64,000 nucleotides of DNA from Gamsiella multidivaricata (GCF_025024155.1 NW_026251805.1:52109-116108); one strand, 5' to 3'; shown: positions 43,990 to 57,288, numbered from the stretch's first letter. Made by a program: numbers and translations. The notes: generated from the letters alone by a model not told the origin.

Positions 43990-45147
43990 TGATCGCAAGA
44001 GTTTGAGTTGGCGGCGTTCCTCGAGCTCGATTCCTGAAATAAGGTCGGCGCTCTTTGCTAATCAAGCGCTTCTAGTTTGGAGGGCGAGTACAGCTGGGCG
44101 TTTTCTATCCCTCGTGGCGACGAAAGATACGTTATGTTTAACTGGGGTTGCAATGGGTGGAAGGCGGGAGCATGGAGTCGGTTGCCATTGCTTATGGTTT
44201 ACTACTTCACTATTCATTATTTGACCCAGATATTCGCGACTGTGATCCCTTAGGGTCCCCACGAGGCTGTTGCAGAGAAGACCTAATCATTCTGATGCCA
44301 ATTTATGAGCCAGACTCGCTCAGACAAACACAAGCACGCGCTTGCTTGAAGTGTTCACATTGACAACAAGAAAAACATCCAGAAACTCAGCAGTAGCTAA
44401 AACACTACACTCACAAACCCCCCTTCTTTACACTCTTTCTCATCACTCCTTCCATCTCATCTTTCCCCCCCCTCCCCCTCTCAGTCTGCCACATTCTCTA
44501 TCCCCATCCGGCTCTCTAATCCCTTCTCACCCACCCATTCTCTGACCCCGCTTGCGCTTCTGAGTGGACGGATTTCATAAAGTACGTTTACTGTTTCCTG
44601 TCTTATCTCAGGAACGGTTGTGCCCCTTTTCATGTACCATACCATGGACATACAACCCGTTGTCTGCCTCCCAATCTCCTCTGTGTTTCCCATACCGGCG
44701 GCCACAGCTTTCTTTCCTGTGGACGACCTCGGCTACTTCGCCCCGGCGGACTGTTGTTCCTCCACAGTGCTCTGTGTCCACAGCTCCTTTGTTCCAACTC
44801 CGGATCTCCTTCTCTCTAGCTTGTTCGTCGACCTCTCTGGCACACACCATTTTACGGTGCCCATGCATCAGCACTATGCTCTGACTGGATATCTACCTGC
44901 TAACTGAACCAACCCTACCTGCGCCCATATATCTTTGTCGCGATAGGAACCTGTGCGCATATACGACCGCTGCTCACCTGACCGCTGCTCGCCTCGCACC
45001 TGAGAGCGACACCTACGCGTCTCCTCTTTTCGGCACCACCCTCAGTCTTTGTATCGACATCCCGGCCCAAAACATTCTGAGTTGAACAAGGACGACATCA
45101 ACAACGGCGACAGCAACAACAGAAGAGCGGGCCCTGAAAAACAAACA
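43990..45147. promoter_or_regulatory. Divergent region between POT1 and Num1-like genes
   Basis: Both flanking genes are transcribed outward. The left part may include an upstream POT1 exon (open frame to 44061 with a CTTATTTCAG acceptor near 44027). The right part is very pyrimidine-rich (44400-44830), as in fungal promoters and leaders. Nothing else is supported. Confidence 0.4.
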
Positions 45148-45720
45148 ATGGCAGAGTCCCCCCAAGGATCACATCTCACGCCCCAACAGTCCCCTCGACA
45201 GCCGGTCCTCACCCCGAGCTCGAGCTCGACTTCCATCTCCAACTTACAGACGGTTGGTCAGGCAAGGGCTGAGCTTGAAGCCCGTCTCGCAGGGATCCAT
45301 AATGACTTGCAGTTGACTCAGACAATCGGCCTGCTATTCGTCAAGCGAGAGGAGGAACTCAAGAATGTCTTCGAACAGCTCCATCAGTTAACTGAACAGG
45401 AGCAGCAGCAGCAGGGCAAAGACCACGAGTCAGAAGTCCAACAGCAGCCGTTGTCAGAGTCCCTTCGCGAACAGTTATCGGCTCTTGATAAGGAGTTTCA
45501 GGAAGGCGAGAACGGTATTGCGGGACTGAAGAGATTGATAGATGCACAAATGGTAGGTTATGCAAACCACATATTACGTGCGCGACGATGGGCGACCGGT
45601 ATTCTGCCAATGCATGCAGGTGTATGCCCGTGCATGCTATCTGTGTTTCTTATTACGCCGGAGAGCGTGCAATCTCATCTTTCTCCCGACGACACCTTGT
45701 TGACTTCCAGTGGACATCCT

Positions 45721-45751
<31 letters not shown>

Positions 45752-48700
45752 CAATTGAGTTTGATACACGTTGCCATGTATCTGCGGGTTTCCCGCTCGA
45801 ATTTCAATATCGTGCTTCGCTGCGCGCGAGGAATGTATTTCTACCAGCATGTGCAAAGGGTTGCATCTGATCCAGAAGAGGGAGGGTGAACGGGCGAAAC
45901 GAAAGGAAGGGTGGCTCTGAGGACCCATGTCTTTCATTTTGTTGGTGCTCTCAACCTCATTTAATTTCATTATCCATTATCCATTATCCATTATTATCCA
46001 TCACCATTTCTAATGTAACGCTCCCACTGTATGGGCGTTATCTAATGAGGGATAAAAAGCATGTGCCAGTCTGTCTTTCTGCATCGATTCAGTAATTGCT
46101 GTGGTCAGCACATGCGCTCTGGGCCAATGATACTCACGCAACATTCATGCTTTTGTCCATTTCATGCAGCCCGTAACAGAACCCAATCCTCCAAGTGAGC
46201 TTCAGACTTCTCGCCCCGGATCCATGCTTGTAGGAAGTGCCCTACCTTCGAGTGCTCTGCCAGCGCAGATAATATCAAAACCGCGTCGACACAAGGTCAA
46301 CATGTCCTCTCAGCCTTCTGTGGGCGATGCGGCCTTCCCTCTTCAAATTCAAGAGGAGCTGTTGAGCCAAGTTCGCTACTGGTCATCCCAAGCAGAGGCG
46401 AAAGAGAAGTTGAATCAGGAGTATGACACCAAGATCAACGAGCAGGAGCGCATCATCGATGCCCTGAACAAGCAGCGACGCCTTCGGGAGGAGAGTGAAG
46501 GTATGCAGCAGTCTTGTTACATTGGGTCTTTTTTTCAGGTCGCAGATAATTGCACATCTGAAGCGAATGTTTACGTATAAATAGAACGGCAAAAAGAAGA
46601 CCAATGGAACTTGGAACTTCAAAATCAGGAACTCCGGAATCAGAACGCAGAACTTCAGGCACAGCTGTCAAAGGCAACGCACGAGAATGCCAAGGTCCAG
46701 AAGGCCTTCACGGCCGCGACAGAACAAGCGGAGCAGCTCAAGGACAAGGAAGAGAAAATCACCAGTCAGCTCGAGCTCGTAAAGACTAGGTTTGAGCAAG
46801 ATATAGCGGCCATGCGCAAGCATATGGCGGGCGTTCAACGCGAGAAGGCGGAGTTGTTGACCAAGGTCGAAGATCTCAACAAGGAGATGGCATTGCAACA
46901 GCAAAAGCTCTCAAAGAAGGCGACTCAGGATGCCATTGCCCTGGCACAAGAACTTGAAGAGAAGGAGAAGGAGCAGGAGAACACCTCAGGTCGACCACTA
47001 TTGATCCAATCGCCTGCAAGAACGTTGAGCAGCGATGGAACTACTGCAGCTCCTGCAATCGCCTCAGTAGCGGCTTCAGCAGAAAAGATCACGTCTTTGG
47101 CTAGGGAGACTTCATTTGCGCATCAGCAGTCTATCATTAATGAACTCCAGACAAAGCTCAGCAAGGAGCTCACAGAAAAGGAAGAGCTGCTTAACGAAAA
47201 GGAGGAACTGTTGGTTGAAAAGGAGGAGTTGGTCAAGATGCTGGCGGACCGTGAAGAGACCATCGAGACAATGCGTTTGGAAGGTGCCGTCGCATTCGAG
47301 CAGCCCGATTCTTTGTCGAAGCGATCGAGTCATGTTATGCTTGGTGGTGTGGGCTCAAGGTATCCCTCAGAAATGGGCCTGTTGGATGAAGTCGATGCTG
47401 CGGACCGTCGTGATTTGAGCATGGCCCTGTCAGAGGATGAATCCCAGGATTTCAGCAACGGACGTGGCTCGCCCTTCCCTGCCGGAGGACTCTTTGCAGA
47501 GTTGGCGCAGGCGACGTCTGCATCTAACGTGAAGCCCCCAGCAGAGTACAAGGACCAGGAGGTCATGACCGAGCCCATCGAGAGCTGGATTCACACAGTT
47601 CCTGGACTGACAGATATTTTGAACAGCGCAGCCGCATCTCAACAAACATCTGGAGAGTTGGACCCTGTCGCTGCGCCTGTCCCTGTCGCTGCGCCTGTAA
47701 ATGCACCCGAAGAGCCAAGTACTAAGAAGGTCGGTGTTGACAAGGAATCGGAAGCTCAGGAACAGGACACTACAGACGCCACAACCATCACCGGTAAACC
47801 TGGAACGGAAACAAAGCGCATCGATACCTTGGGCCCCATTGCCTCATCTCCCGACGTCGGAGCTCTTGATGTTGTTGTCGCTGCCACAAGCACTGATGCT
47901 GAAGATAATGCTGAGGAGGAGAAGGAGGACGGGCAAAAAGATGCGCCCGTGCCTCGCAGCAAACCAAGCGTTGCTGTTGACGAGGAGCGTCGGCACACCT
48001 GTGACCTCAGCCAGACCATCGCCGCAGGACCTGCATCTGACGTGCCTTCTGTTCCTGAGATGCCTAAGGATCTCTCGTCCGAACATCCCCCTCTTGTGGA
48101 TGATGAGGAACGGGAGTTCAGGGTCTCGTTTGGATCCGCATTTGGTGGCGATCCCAGTGCCACTGACACAGGAAGAATCCGCTCGGTTCACATGGACAAC
48201 GATCGTAATTCTAAAGAGGCCGGCACTGAGTCATCATCTGTAGCACCTGCAGTTATCGCTGGAGCAGCTGGAGTTACAGCAGTAGCCGCAGCAGCAACAC
48301 ATGTGCTCTCGAATGGCAAGAATGCTTCCTCTTCTTCCAACGGCAGTGCCTCTGCTCCGTATCCCGAGACTGTGGAGAATAGCCGGAGAGGATCCCATGC
48401 TTCTGAGCGGAACGAAAACGAGCAACAGCAACAGGCCCCATCCACTTCAGAGACTGATGCCTCCACTTCTGCTGCTGCAGCTACAGAAAAGGGCCACCAA
48501 GCCTCTGCCTCAGGATCGCAGCCTGCAGTTCGACCGATACCCGCGACCGTCGTCTCTGTCTCCTCTCGAACCACATACACCTACGACCAAAACTCGAGCC
48601 AGGTACTGCTGCCCCAACTTAACAGCAGCACCCACCAGCATCATGTTATCACCGACGCCTCGGGTGCCGTGGTTGGTCGTCATCCCAACTACCGCAGCTC

Positions 48701-49817
48701 GCCCAATGGTTCGATCTCGAGTATGTCGACGGACTATAACCATGGTGGACAATACCGCAATGGACGAAGAATGTCGAGCGGCTCGAACTATGATGTTACA
48801 TCGACAGATCCAACTATGATTCAGTTGATCACCCAGACTATGATTGGAGATTATCTCTGGAAGTATACCCGCAGAAAGATGACGAATATGAGAAGCGAGA
48901 AGAGCCACAGACGCTATGTGTGGGTCCATCCCTACACCAAGACTTTGTACTGGAGCTTAAGCAACCCCGGCGCTGAAGGATCGCGCGAGCAGCGTGCCAA
49001 GAGCGGTAAGCACCATTTGCTATTTTTTTATCGAGGGATGCTAAGGAATGAGTCTTTCCCGCTGGATTATTATTCTAATCCTCCGCCTTCTTTTTACCCT
49101 CACCAACGTTGTAGCATTCATCCTGGCCGTCTTCCAGGTGACGGACGAAAACACCAGCGGGCAAAATCCGGGTCTACCTAACGTCAGCTTGCTGATTCAG
49201 ACGACAACCCGTAACCTTAAACTGAAAGCTCCTACGCGTGAGAAGCACGAACTCTGGTTCCAGGTAAGCAACTTCCTCTCCTTACAACACTACTGTTTAC
49301 CTCTGATATGCAGACCGTCGCATGGCCATCTCACCCCCCTCAAAAACGTTTATTTGTATAAACCCTCTAGTCGATCTCATACCTTCTCTCTCGCCCCACG
49401 ACCCTCGGAGGCGACATCGCCACAGACAACCAGACCTGGTCCGAAGTTCAGGGCAACAACAGTAACGGCCACAGTCATCACGGCCGCAGCTTATCCACCT
49501 CTGGTAGTCCTCCGCCCGCCAACGATGCAATCCTGAACCTCCGCCAGAGCGAGAACACTCAAAACGCGATCCGTAAGAAGGGCAGCCTGACACGCTTGCA
49601 GTCTATGTTTGGACGCAACTCTATCTCGAAGGACAGTTCCACGAATCCTGCACCGACCTCGGCTGGATCGTCAAGAATTGGGTTTTCGGGATTAGCAGGG
49701 TCGCCACCAGATTCGCATGCAGGGACCACAACAACGGCCGCCGCGATGGGAGGAGCAGAAAAGGCGGTGGCTGTAGGGAATGGGGGATCGATTCTGGCAT
49801 TGGCAGAATCGCAGTAG
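45148..49817 (+). CDS. Num1/ApsA-type cortical coiled-coil PH-domain protein
   Basis: Exons 45148-45552, 46170-46500, 46585-49005, 49115-49263 and 49371-49817 encode 1250 residues. Num1/ApsA proteins sit at the plasma membrane, anchor dynein for nuclear migration and tether mitochondria. The N-terminal half is coiled coil (ARAELEARLAGIHND; KEDQWNLELQNQELRNQNAE; KTRFEQDIAAMRKHMAGVQR; runs of KEELLNEKEELLVEKEELV). A long disordered Ser/Thr/Glu-rich region follows. Near residue 1005 starts the PH domain: MIGDYLWKYTRR, KSHRRYVWVHPYTKTLYWSL, RNLKLKAPTREKHELWFQ, SISYLLSRP, nearly the canonical Num1/ApsA sequence. Intron 1 is unusually long (617 bases) and contains a T run. The tail carries a GSLTRLQSMFGRNS motif. 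Confidence 0.9.
45724..45751. repeat. Poly-T tract in Num1-like intron 1
   Basis: About 28 consecutive T inside the 617-base first intron; possibly the tail of a minus-strand retroposon insertion that lengthened the intron. Confidence 0.7.
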
Positions 49818-50109
49818 GAATTGGGCTATAAGGGCTAAAAGGCGATGAAGGCTAGCTGTGGGAGGTGAAAAGAAGTGGATTATATCATAAAGCCTGCTTC
49901 CTGATAACTGCCAGACGCCAGTCAACAAAACGAATATGCTCTTTCTCCAGACCCATGCTCTCCAACTTTCGTTACATAATGCACACCCACGCAAATAAAA
50001 GAAAAATATGAAAATATGTAGATCCACGGCCCGATACTTTCAATAGTTAAACGGTGCCTTTAATGTTTGCTCCGCATCTCCTAACTATTGTCATTTGCAA
50101 TAAAATAAA

Positions 50110-53100
50110 CTACGTTCGCTGCAGCCGTGTAAAACTGTTTCTTGTAACGCCAGGCACGATATCACAAAGTGCCTCGAAGTCGTCAACGACTTTAAGATCC
50201 ACACGCGGAAGTTTCTCCTTAATCTTCGCAATCCACCGTTGCATCACCGCATCCAAGTCTCTAGACTGAGCAGTACCTTGGCCGTTGCTATCGCTACGAA
50301 ACCTACTGTTAAAAAACGACGTATTCCCTCTTCGGAGTACTTGAGGAGGACCCGGGGGTGTTAGGGGCTGTCTCGTCTTGGAAATAATCAATTGCCGACC
50401 TCCGTATGACTTCAAGGTCTCCAGAAACAAGACTTCATCTTCCTGACGCTCCATAAATCCGACCAAAGTCAACTGCATCAGGGTGCCGCTGCAGATCTCG
50501 AAAATCCCCTTCAGAGGTTCGTACGCGCGCCATTTCCCGCAATTCAGGGCGATCATCATAGACGCCAGTTGGGAAGTCTCTTTCTTCAAACGCATGGCAT
50601 GGTATAGAAACTTCAATTGGCTTTGTCCAGAGGTATGAGTTGTGTTGAACGTGCGGACCACGGAACCATACGTCTGCAGCAACGACTCTAGACCTTTATC
50701 GTGCTCATAAACCGTGATATCAACCTGCGCGGAATCGCCCTGAGGTGAGGCGAGCGGAAAAATGGCTCGGATGTTGTCGTCCTCAGTCTCTCTTAGGACC
50801 AACCATTGAGGACCACAATCTGCTGGTAGTTCTCCCGTAACTCTCCTGATCATGTCCTCCACAAGTCGGAAATCGAGCGCACAACAGGTCAGCGTCAGCT
50901 TAACCAAAGCCGAACTGTGCGAGAGAACCCATCGCAGCCTTGGTTCCGTATCGGGGTCAGAGAAAACAATCCGAGCCATGATTCTTAATGTCTCAACTTG
51001 ATATTGGGAAATTAGAGTATTGTTGTAGGCCCAAGAAAGATCCGCAACTTCCAGACTGATATCACCAATGTCGCCCTTGTTGATGGTCAAAGAGACGTCC
51101 TGACCCTTAACCTTCAAGTTGACAGCGAGAGGCGTTGATCGGTTGGTCAGGTTCGACAGAAATATTTCTATGTTTTGTTCAGTCTCCAACTCGTCCCAGC
51201 GTATGCTCAGGTCTTCGAGAAAAGGCGAGCAGTTAATAACCTTGTGCAGATAGAGCAGTACAGTAGCAGCCTGACCATCGGTATCGAGCGTGAGACGTAA
51301 GCTTTGTAGACTCTTGAATGCTCCACTTTGAAGCATGATCGGAGGTGCATGCTTCAAAAGCCCCTGTGCGTTCTCCATGCTGAAGGATTGTATCTGCTCG
51401 TTCATCAGGATCTGAAGCAAGAGTTCGGAGCTGGCGCGGGACGCAAGGTAATCGGCTGGTCCAGTAAGATTGAGACTCGTAGCCTTGGACTCGGTGACGA
51501 CTTTGCACATGTAGCCCAGGTCACTTATGGTCCATTCCTTTCCGATGTCAAGAAAGATCTCGGGTACGAATCCAGGGCTCGATTTCAAAATCGCATAGAG
51601 AATCCGTGCCTGGAGTCCCGACCTAGGTCGAGCGGCGATCTGACCCTTGTGAGCGTTGTAAGTCCCGCAGAGCGCCTCAGTATCCCGCATGAACGTTTGA
51701 CCGAAGAGACTGTATGGGTAGATAGCATGAAGGTGGGCGAGGCAGACCCAGTGCACGTTGCCATTAATATCGACGGACCGGTATAGATTGCCCACATTCT
51801 CGGCTCCTGTCCTTTTTGTGCCAGGTTTCAACAAAAACGACTGTAGTTGAGCAAAGTCCTGTGGGGTGAGCTGGGGAGGGTTGTTGGACCACTTTGGCGC
51901 TGAGAACGAAAGGATACTCCGCCTTGATGATGCAACGTCCGGGGCCGCAGAAGACAGCGTCATAAGATGACTGAGGACCATGCTCAGACTTTGCTCGACC
52001 TGCTCTTCGGTCATATTGAGCATTCCCTGCAAATGCCGGATGGCTTGATCGTAACGGATATCTGGCTCGTTCGATGTCCCTACTTTAGAGGACTTGCCTC
52101 TGTAGGGATTCCAGTAGAGGTCGTACATGAACACTTGAAAGTTACGCAGGAGATGAGGCCTATATTTCATGAAGAACTCGGCTGGCCGATCAAGATCAAA
52201 ACCTTGGTGAAGGTCCATGTGAGGTATGATGGTAGGCTTAAGTAGGTCTTCGCTCTCGCTAGGATCACCCATGTACTCGCACATCCAGAAGAGACGGAAT
52301 GTATCTCGAGTTAGATCGAGCACCTCGGAAAAGACGCGTGGCATCACAATGAATAGTCGCGGCATCGGTGCCTCGTGCCATCTCAAGGAATTCACCTGCG
52401 TCAGATATTCCACGATATGAGGCAGTTCAGACCTATCGACATATGTTTGGGGCTGTTGTGTTGCTGCTGGATTCTCCTGTGTTATAACACTGACTGCATG
52501 CACCTGCTCCGGTGTTGGATGCGCTGAAGTCCAGGTCCTTGCCCGACTAGTGTTAACGACCGCCATCTCTCGGGCCGCACGAAGAGATGGAGTATCATGC
52601 CTGGCGGCGGCATCAACATCGCTGCCCCTGCTAAAATCGACGAGAGGGTAGTTTTGATGTGTAAAGCTGACTGCATAAGCGTTGACCAGTGGCGTGTCAG
52701 GATCCGCGACGTTGTATTGCAAGCCTTCCCATCCACTGGTAAGGACCAATGGATGGTTCTCAGAGTATGCCCAAGGATAGTTGCCAGGATGGCTGAAACT
52801 GGCCCCTGGGGTGATAGGACGTTTGATATCGGCCAGGGCAACGTTAAGAGATGTCTGCACGGCCTGTTCAGGTGAGCGCCGCAAGGAGGGTTGAAGCGAA
52901 CGTCGAGTGGGCGGTGTGTATGACAAATGCTCCGTCGTTCCTGCCGTCGATGCGTGTCTCCTCAGCAATGTACCCGAGACTGAAGCTGGGGAGCCGGGAG
53001 AGCTAAAGTGCTCCAGGACTACATCCAGGACCACATCGGGGCGAGCTACAATCCGAGGCGGTGTCAGTCTATGGGTTTGATTGTTGTGCGTATCAGAGTG

Positions 53101-53393
53101 CGTGAGTGATTTTTTCTTCAATTGCTGAAATTAATATGTTACAGAAACTGCTCTACTGATAACCTCACTTACTCGTTCAAATTCTCATCGATAACGAGAG
53201 AGATGGTTTCGTTACCGTGAACGATATACCGGGGGTTCTCGAAGACTCGTTGGATTTCGCTCCATCGGACAATATACTGGTTAATCCGACTGTCAAATTC
53301 CAGGCGAATGTCGACAGGAGCGGTTACATTGGATGGTCCCTCGGCGCGAACGCGAAAAGCCTGGTGCGTTGGAGTGGCTCCTGTAGCTGTCAT
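50110..53393 (-). CDS. LRR-family protein copy C, two exons
   Basis: Exons 53393-53173 and 53068-50110 encode 1059 residues. Exon 1 carries the N-terminal module (YIVRWSEIQRVFENPRYIVH) and ends in phase 2; exon 2 resumes at LTPPRIVARPDVVLDVVLEH. After a linker of about 170 residues come MPRLFIVMP, TFRLFWMCEYMGD, GFDLDRPAEFFMKYRPHL, VGNLYRSVDINGNVHWVCLAH and then the irregular leucine-rich region (LQSLRLTLDTDG, FLEDLSIRWDELE, LVKLTLTCCALDFRLVEDM). The acceptor was chosen because earlier AGs lead to stops. The C-terminal portion extends beyond copy E by roughly 230 residues. It is divergently paired with copy D (584 bases between ATGs). Function not recognised. Confidence 0.72.
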
Positions 53394-53977
53394 GTTGGCT
53401 TTGTCCGTGAGAGTTGAGATGGCGCGTGGTTTCGGGAAGGGAAGAAAAGAGGAGAAGCCAAGGGAAAAAAACCAGAAAGAACAGGGCTGAGGGGCGAAGG
53501 GGGACAAGATGTGACAGAGCAGGTGTAAACAAGAGCGAGAAAGGCATAGCGAAGGTGGTACGGAGAAAACATTGCACTATACAAAACAATCGAGCCACTG
53601 AGGAGTCCATAAACAAAAGCGATAACGACAAAAAGGGCAATTGTGCATCCGGCAGGCTGCCGGAGACGATTTCTCGCTCCTCATCGATTACGCAGGTAGT
53701 CTAGTGGTTGTCTACCCATGTTTTCCTTGGAAAAGAGGAGTAGAAGGTCCAAAAGAGGCGGTCATGCAGGTCTAAACCGCGCAAATGGAGATGGAGATAT
53801 AGCAAATAGGGCAATGATGAGAGCACCAACGTGAACTCTCTTATGGTCTTCGCCATTTTTTATTTTTTTGAGACTATATATACATACAGGTGTCCCCACC
53901 CCTCTTTCCATCTTTCCCTCGCACTCCAACCTCACTTCTTCTGCTTCCCGCAGCTGCGGTAGCAAAAAAGCAACATC
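53394..53977. promoter_or_regulatory. Shared promoter region between LRR copies C and D
   Basis: The two genes start on opposite strands 584 bases apart. The region includes a TATA element for copy D (53875-53882) and TC-rich sequence near both ends. No gene is supported inside. Confidence 0.5.
53875..53882 (+). promoter_or_regulatory. TATA box of LRR copy D
   Basis: TATATATA lies 96 bases upstream of ATG 53978, followed by TC-rich leader sequence (CCCCACCCCTCTTTCCATC). Confidence 0.5.
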
Positions 53978-56900
53978 ATGGCCGCGCCGAGCAGCCACCA
54001 CCAGAACCCCACCCAGACCTTCCGAGCCTGCGAACCCTCTGGAGCACCTTCGTGCTCACCTAGAATCGTTACCATCAAAGCCCACAAGGACCTAATCACA
54101 GGACAGTACATCATCCTCTGGAAACATATTAAAGAGGTCTTCAAGAACGTCCAATATGTCATGAACGGAGACCTTCATGTGGCTCTCCTGACTGACGCCA
54201 ACTTTGAAGAGTAAGTAAGACAACCCTATAGGCATAGCTCTTTGCAACCCGTATAGAGTCGACCTTTTCTGAACTCGAAAATGTATTTCCCTTCAGCCTT
54301 GTTCCTGAACGAATCAGCTATCACCCAGGCGCGGTCCTCGATGTTGTCCTCGATGTTGCCCCCAAGGATATGCCGCCACATAACACCCCATCGAGACCCC
54401 AGATGCCACCTCCACCCGATTCTTCTGCGTCCGTTACAACACTAGTCGAAAGCCCCTACGCAAAGTATGAATGCGAAGAATACGTACTCACAAAGCAATG
54501 CGATCCTATGGACGAGGACTTTGTTGCAACATACACCCAGGGCATCATGTCTGGCCGAATCACGGAGGCCAAGCTTATGAGCATGTTTCAGGGCTTTGAA
54601 GAAGACAGGATCAGAACCAACAACTTTCAGATCAACACTACCGACAGGCTTCAAAAGATCCTCAATAATGTTACCTACATCAAAAAGCGCATCGAGCATG
54701 TCATTTCCCAAAACTATGAGCTGCACGAGTACCCGATTCCAAGACTATTCATCGTCTTGCCCAGGGATCCTCGACGGAGGGACTGGCTTCTCAAACCGTT
54801 CAAGAAGCAGTTCCGGCTTTATTTTCTCTGTGAGTGCGGCGAGCATACATCATCCAAAGAGAGCAGGATCTTCCACAAAATCCATCTGGCAAAGCACGAA
54901 GGCTACGACTTGGACCGGCCGACCGAGTTTTTCGCAAAATATGGCCGGTATGCGCTGACCATGCTCCAAATGGTCCAGACAGGCTGCAAGATCGCCGGGA
55001 TGGTCGTGCCAGCCTTGAACTTGTTCAGCGTTGAAGGAGTGACCGATAAGGTGGAGAAATCCCTCGATGCTGTAAGGGCTAGCTTTGGATCCGTCGTCGA
55101 TGAGATGATCACATACATTCAAGGACTGCCGACCGATTCGAGCTACGATCCGGAGCGGACAGACGGCCAGCTCGAGCTCGCTCAGTTGGAGGCCCTCGCG
55201 GGAGCGGATCTTCGCCAGCTCGAGTCATTCTTGGAAATCAAGGACGAGGGTCGTGTCCTCGGGAACCTTTACAGGATCGTCACTGGCGAGGGGCATGTCA
55301 AGTGGGTCTGCATAGATCATTATCGCGAGAATTATCGCGATATGGCCATGGTGCCGCTGAGAAAAGTTGTCGAGTCCAACGGTGGAGTGCTCAACGAGCA
55401 GTACGGGAGGATCAAGATCTCGGTGTCATCCAGAGACGTAGCCAAAAAATTTTACGAGGCCATGGTCAAGGCACGCGGGATCCGGGAACTGGACATGTCA
55501 CTCGCCTGGGATGTTACCACTAGTGACCTAAGAGAACTCAAAGACGCCGTCAGTAAAGCCATCATTACCCATCTGACTTTGAACGGCAGTTCCCTCCAGA
55601 GCCCCTCGAAAGCGCGCGGATTGATAAGCGCCAGTCGTCGTTTCGAGCCTATCATAGAACTCATGAGCAATCTAACCATCCAATCCTTACGACTCGAGCA
55701 CTTTGACGATTTTTTCTCCCGGATCACCAATGTCGCTACAAAAGTATCTCAGCTCAAGGTGCTATCGATTGACGCCAAAATTCCGCTCAAGGAAGGCAGT
55801 CCTTCCTTTGCACTTGAAAAAACGTTGGAAAACTGTCCCTCGTTAACCGAACTGACTCTCCGAAGCGACTGCGTGTGGACCACCTACAGTTTTGTCACTA
55901 GGCTGAACCCGAACCATAAGCTCAACAAAATGGTCCTTAAGTTTGCCATGCCTTCTATGATCAGGCTCAGCGACTCCACCATAACCATCCGCTTTTCTCA
56001 AGGCAAGATCTTGGCCGCAATCGCAGACCTCTCCAATATCCATGACGTTACCTCTCAATCGCATTTCCTGAACAAGGGTCTCCTGACAGAGCTCAAAATC
56101 AGGCACATTTCTACCGATGCTTCCAGCGTCGATCGACTCGCAGCACTTCTGAGGTGCAGTCCCAAGATAGACAGGATCGAGGTTACGAGTGGTGCAGGGA
56201 GCTTCCACAACATTTTCAGCCTGATCAAGGATACACGCCAGAAAATGATCTCCGATAGGCTCACCTCTGCGTTGCGCGAGCTACGACTACAAACACACGA
56301 CCCCGGCACAGAGAGCGACGGCAATCATCATATAGATGCTGCGATCATGACCGTATTTTTCTCAGGCACCTCAGGCGAGTTCGACATGTCGACCGACGTA
56401 AGGATGAGCTCTCAGGCCTCCTCCTCTATTGCTTCCGGCGTCGCGAACCTTCTGGATATGTATGGTTGGTCCATCAAGAAATTGGTCGCTGGCAAGTCGT
56501 TCAGTAACTATCATGTCGAACTCCTCGAAAAATACGCCCGCGAAGGAGACTGTGGCCCTCGGCATCTGAGATTGGATCTCACCTCGGTAACACAGGTCGC
56601 CCTTGAGAAGATGGATTCAGTTGTTGACTGGCCTGACTACCTCGAAGACCTTCAAATGGAGTTCCAGGAGCTGGGTAATGCTGCCCAACAGGAAAAGATC
56701 CAACGGTGCCTAATCCAGTATGGAGACCGTCTCAACGGCCTGACTCTCCGAGGCGATCACGCAGCAGAATGGCTTACCAGCATCAGCAAGATGCTCCCTG
56801 AGCGGCGCTATCTTCCAAAACTCAACAATTTCGAAATCGTTTGCGTGAAGCGGCAATCCGTCCCTACAACGTGCGCAAAATGGCTGGCAGGGATTCTGCA

Positions 56901-57288
56901 GGCACCTGTCATCCCACCCACTGCCGCTACACCGTCCTCGCCCCAATCTGATCCACTTGTGAGTCCATCCTGGCCATGGATGCCATTGCGTGATGTACGC
57001 TTAGAGAACATGGAGTTTTCTGCGGATGATTGGAACTTAATCATCCAGGCGGTCGACTTCTCAACGTTGGAGACCCTGAGCTTCGAAAATACGAATTTTG
57101 GGCTCCAGCAAATGCGAGTCCTTACGGAAGTAATTCCTCAGAACGGCGTTGAGGTGTCGCTCAAGTCCCTGCATGTGAAGGGCTCAGCTTTGGCGCGATG
57201 CAGAGATATGGTGGAGCTGAAGGAGGTGGAAATCGCGTTCAAGGAGAAGACATTAGTGACTGAGATTAAGGATTTCCCATTAATTTAG
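53978..57288 (+). CDS. LRR-family protein copy D, two exons
   Basis: Exons 53978-54210 and 54297-57288 encode 1074 residues, the longest copy. Exon 1 gives the N-terminal module (YIILWKHIKEVFKNVQYVMN) and ends in phase 2; exon 2 resumes at ERISYHPGAVLDVVLDVAPK. The conserved core reads LFIVLPRD (~228), FRLYFLCECGEH, GYDLDRPTEFFAKYGRYALT and LGNLYRIVTGEGHVKWVCI followed by DHYRENY (~398). The remaining ~640 residues are irregular leucine-rich repeats (LRLEHFDDFFSRI, LTELTLRSD, LRLDLTSVTQVALEKM, LETLSFENTNFGLQQM). The stop codon at 57286-57288 lies immediately beside the left end of the Harbinger element. No targeting signal or transmembrane helix was seen. Function unknown; it is the best reference copy of the family here. 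Confidence 0.75.
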
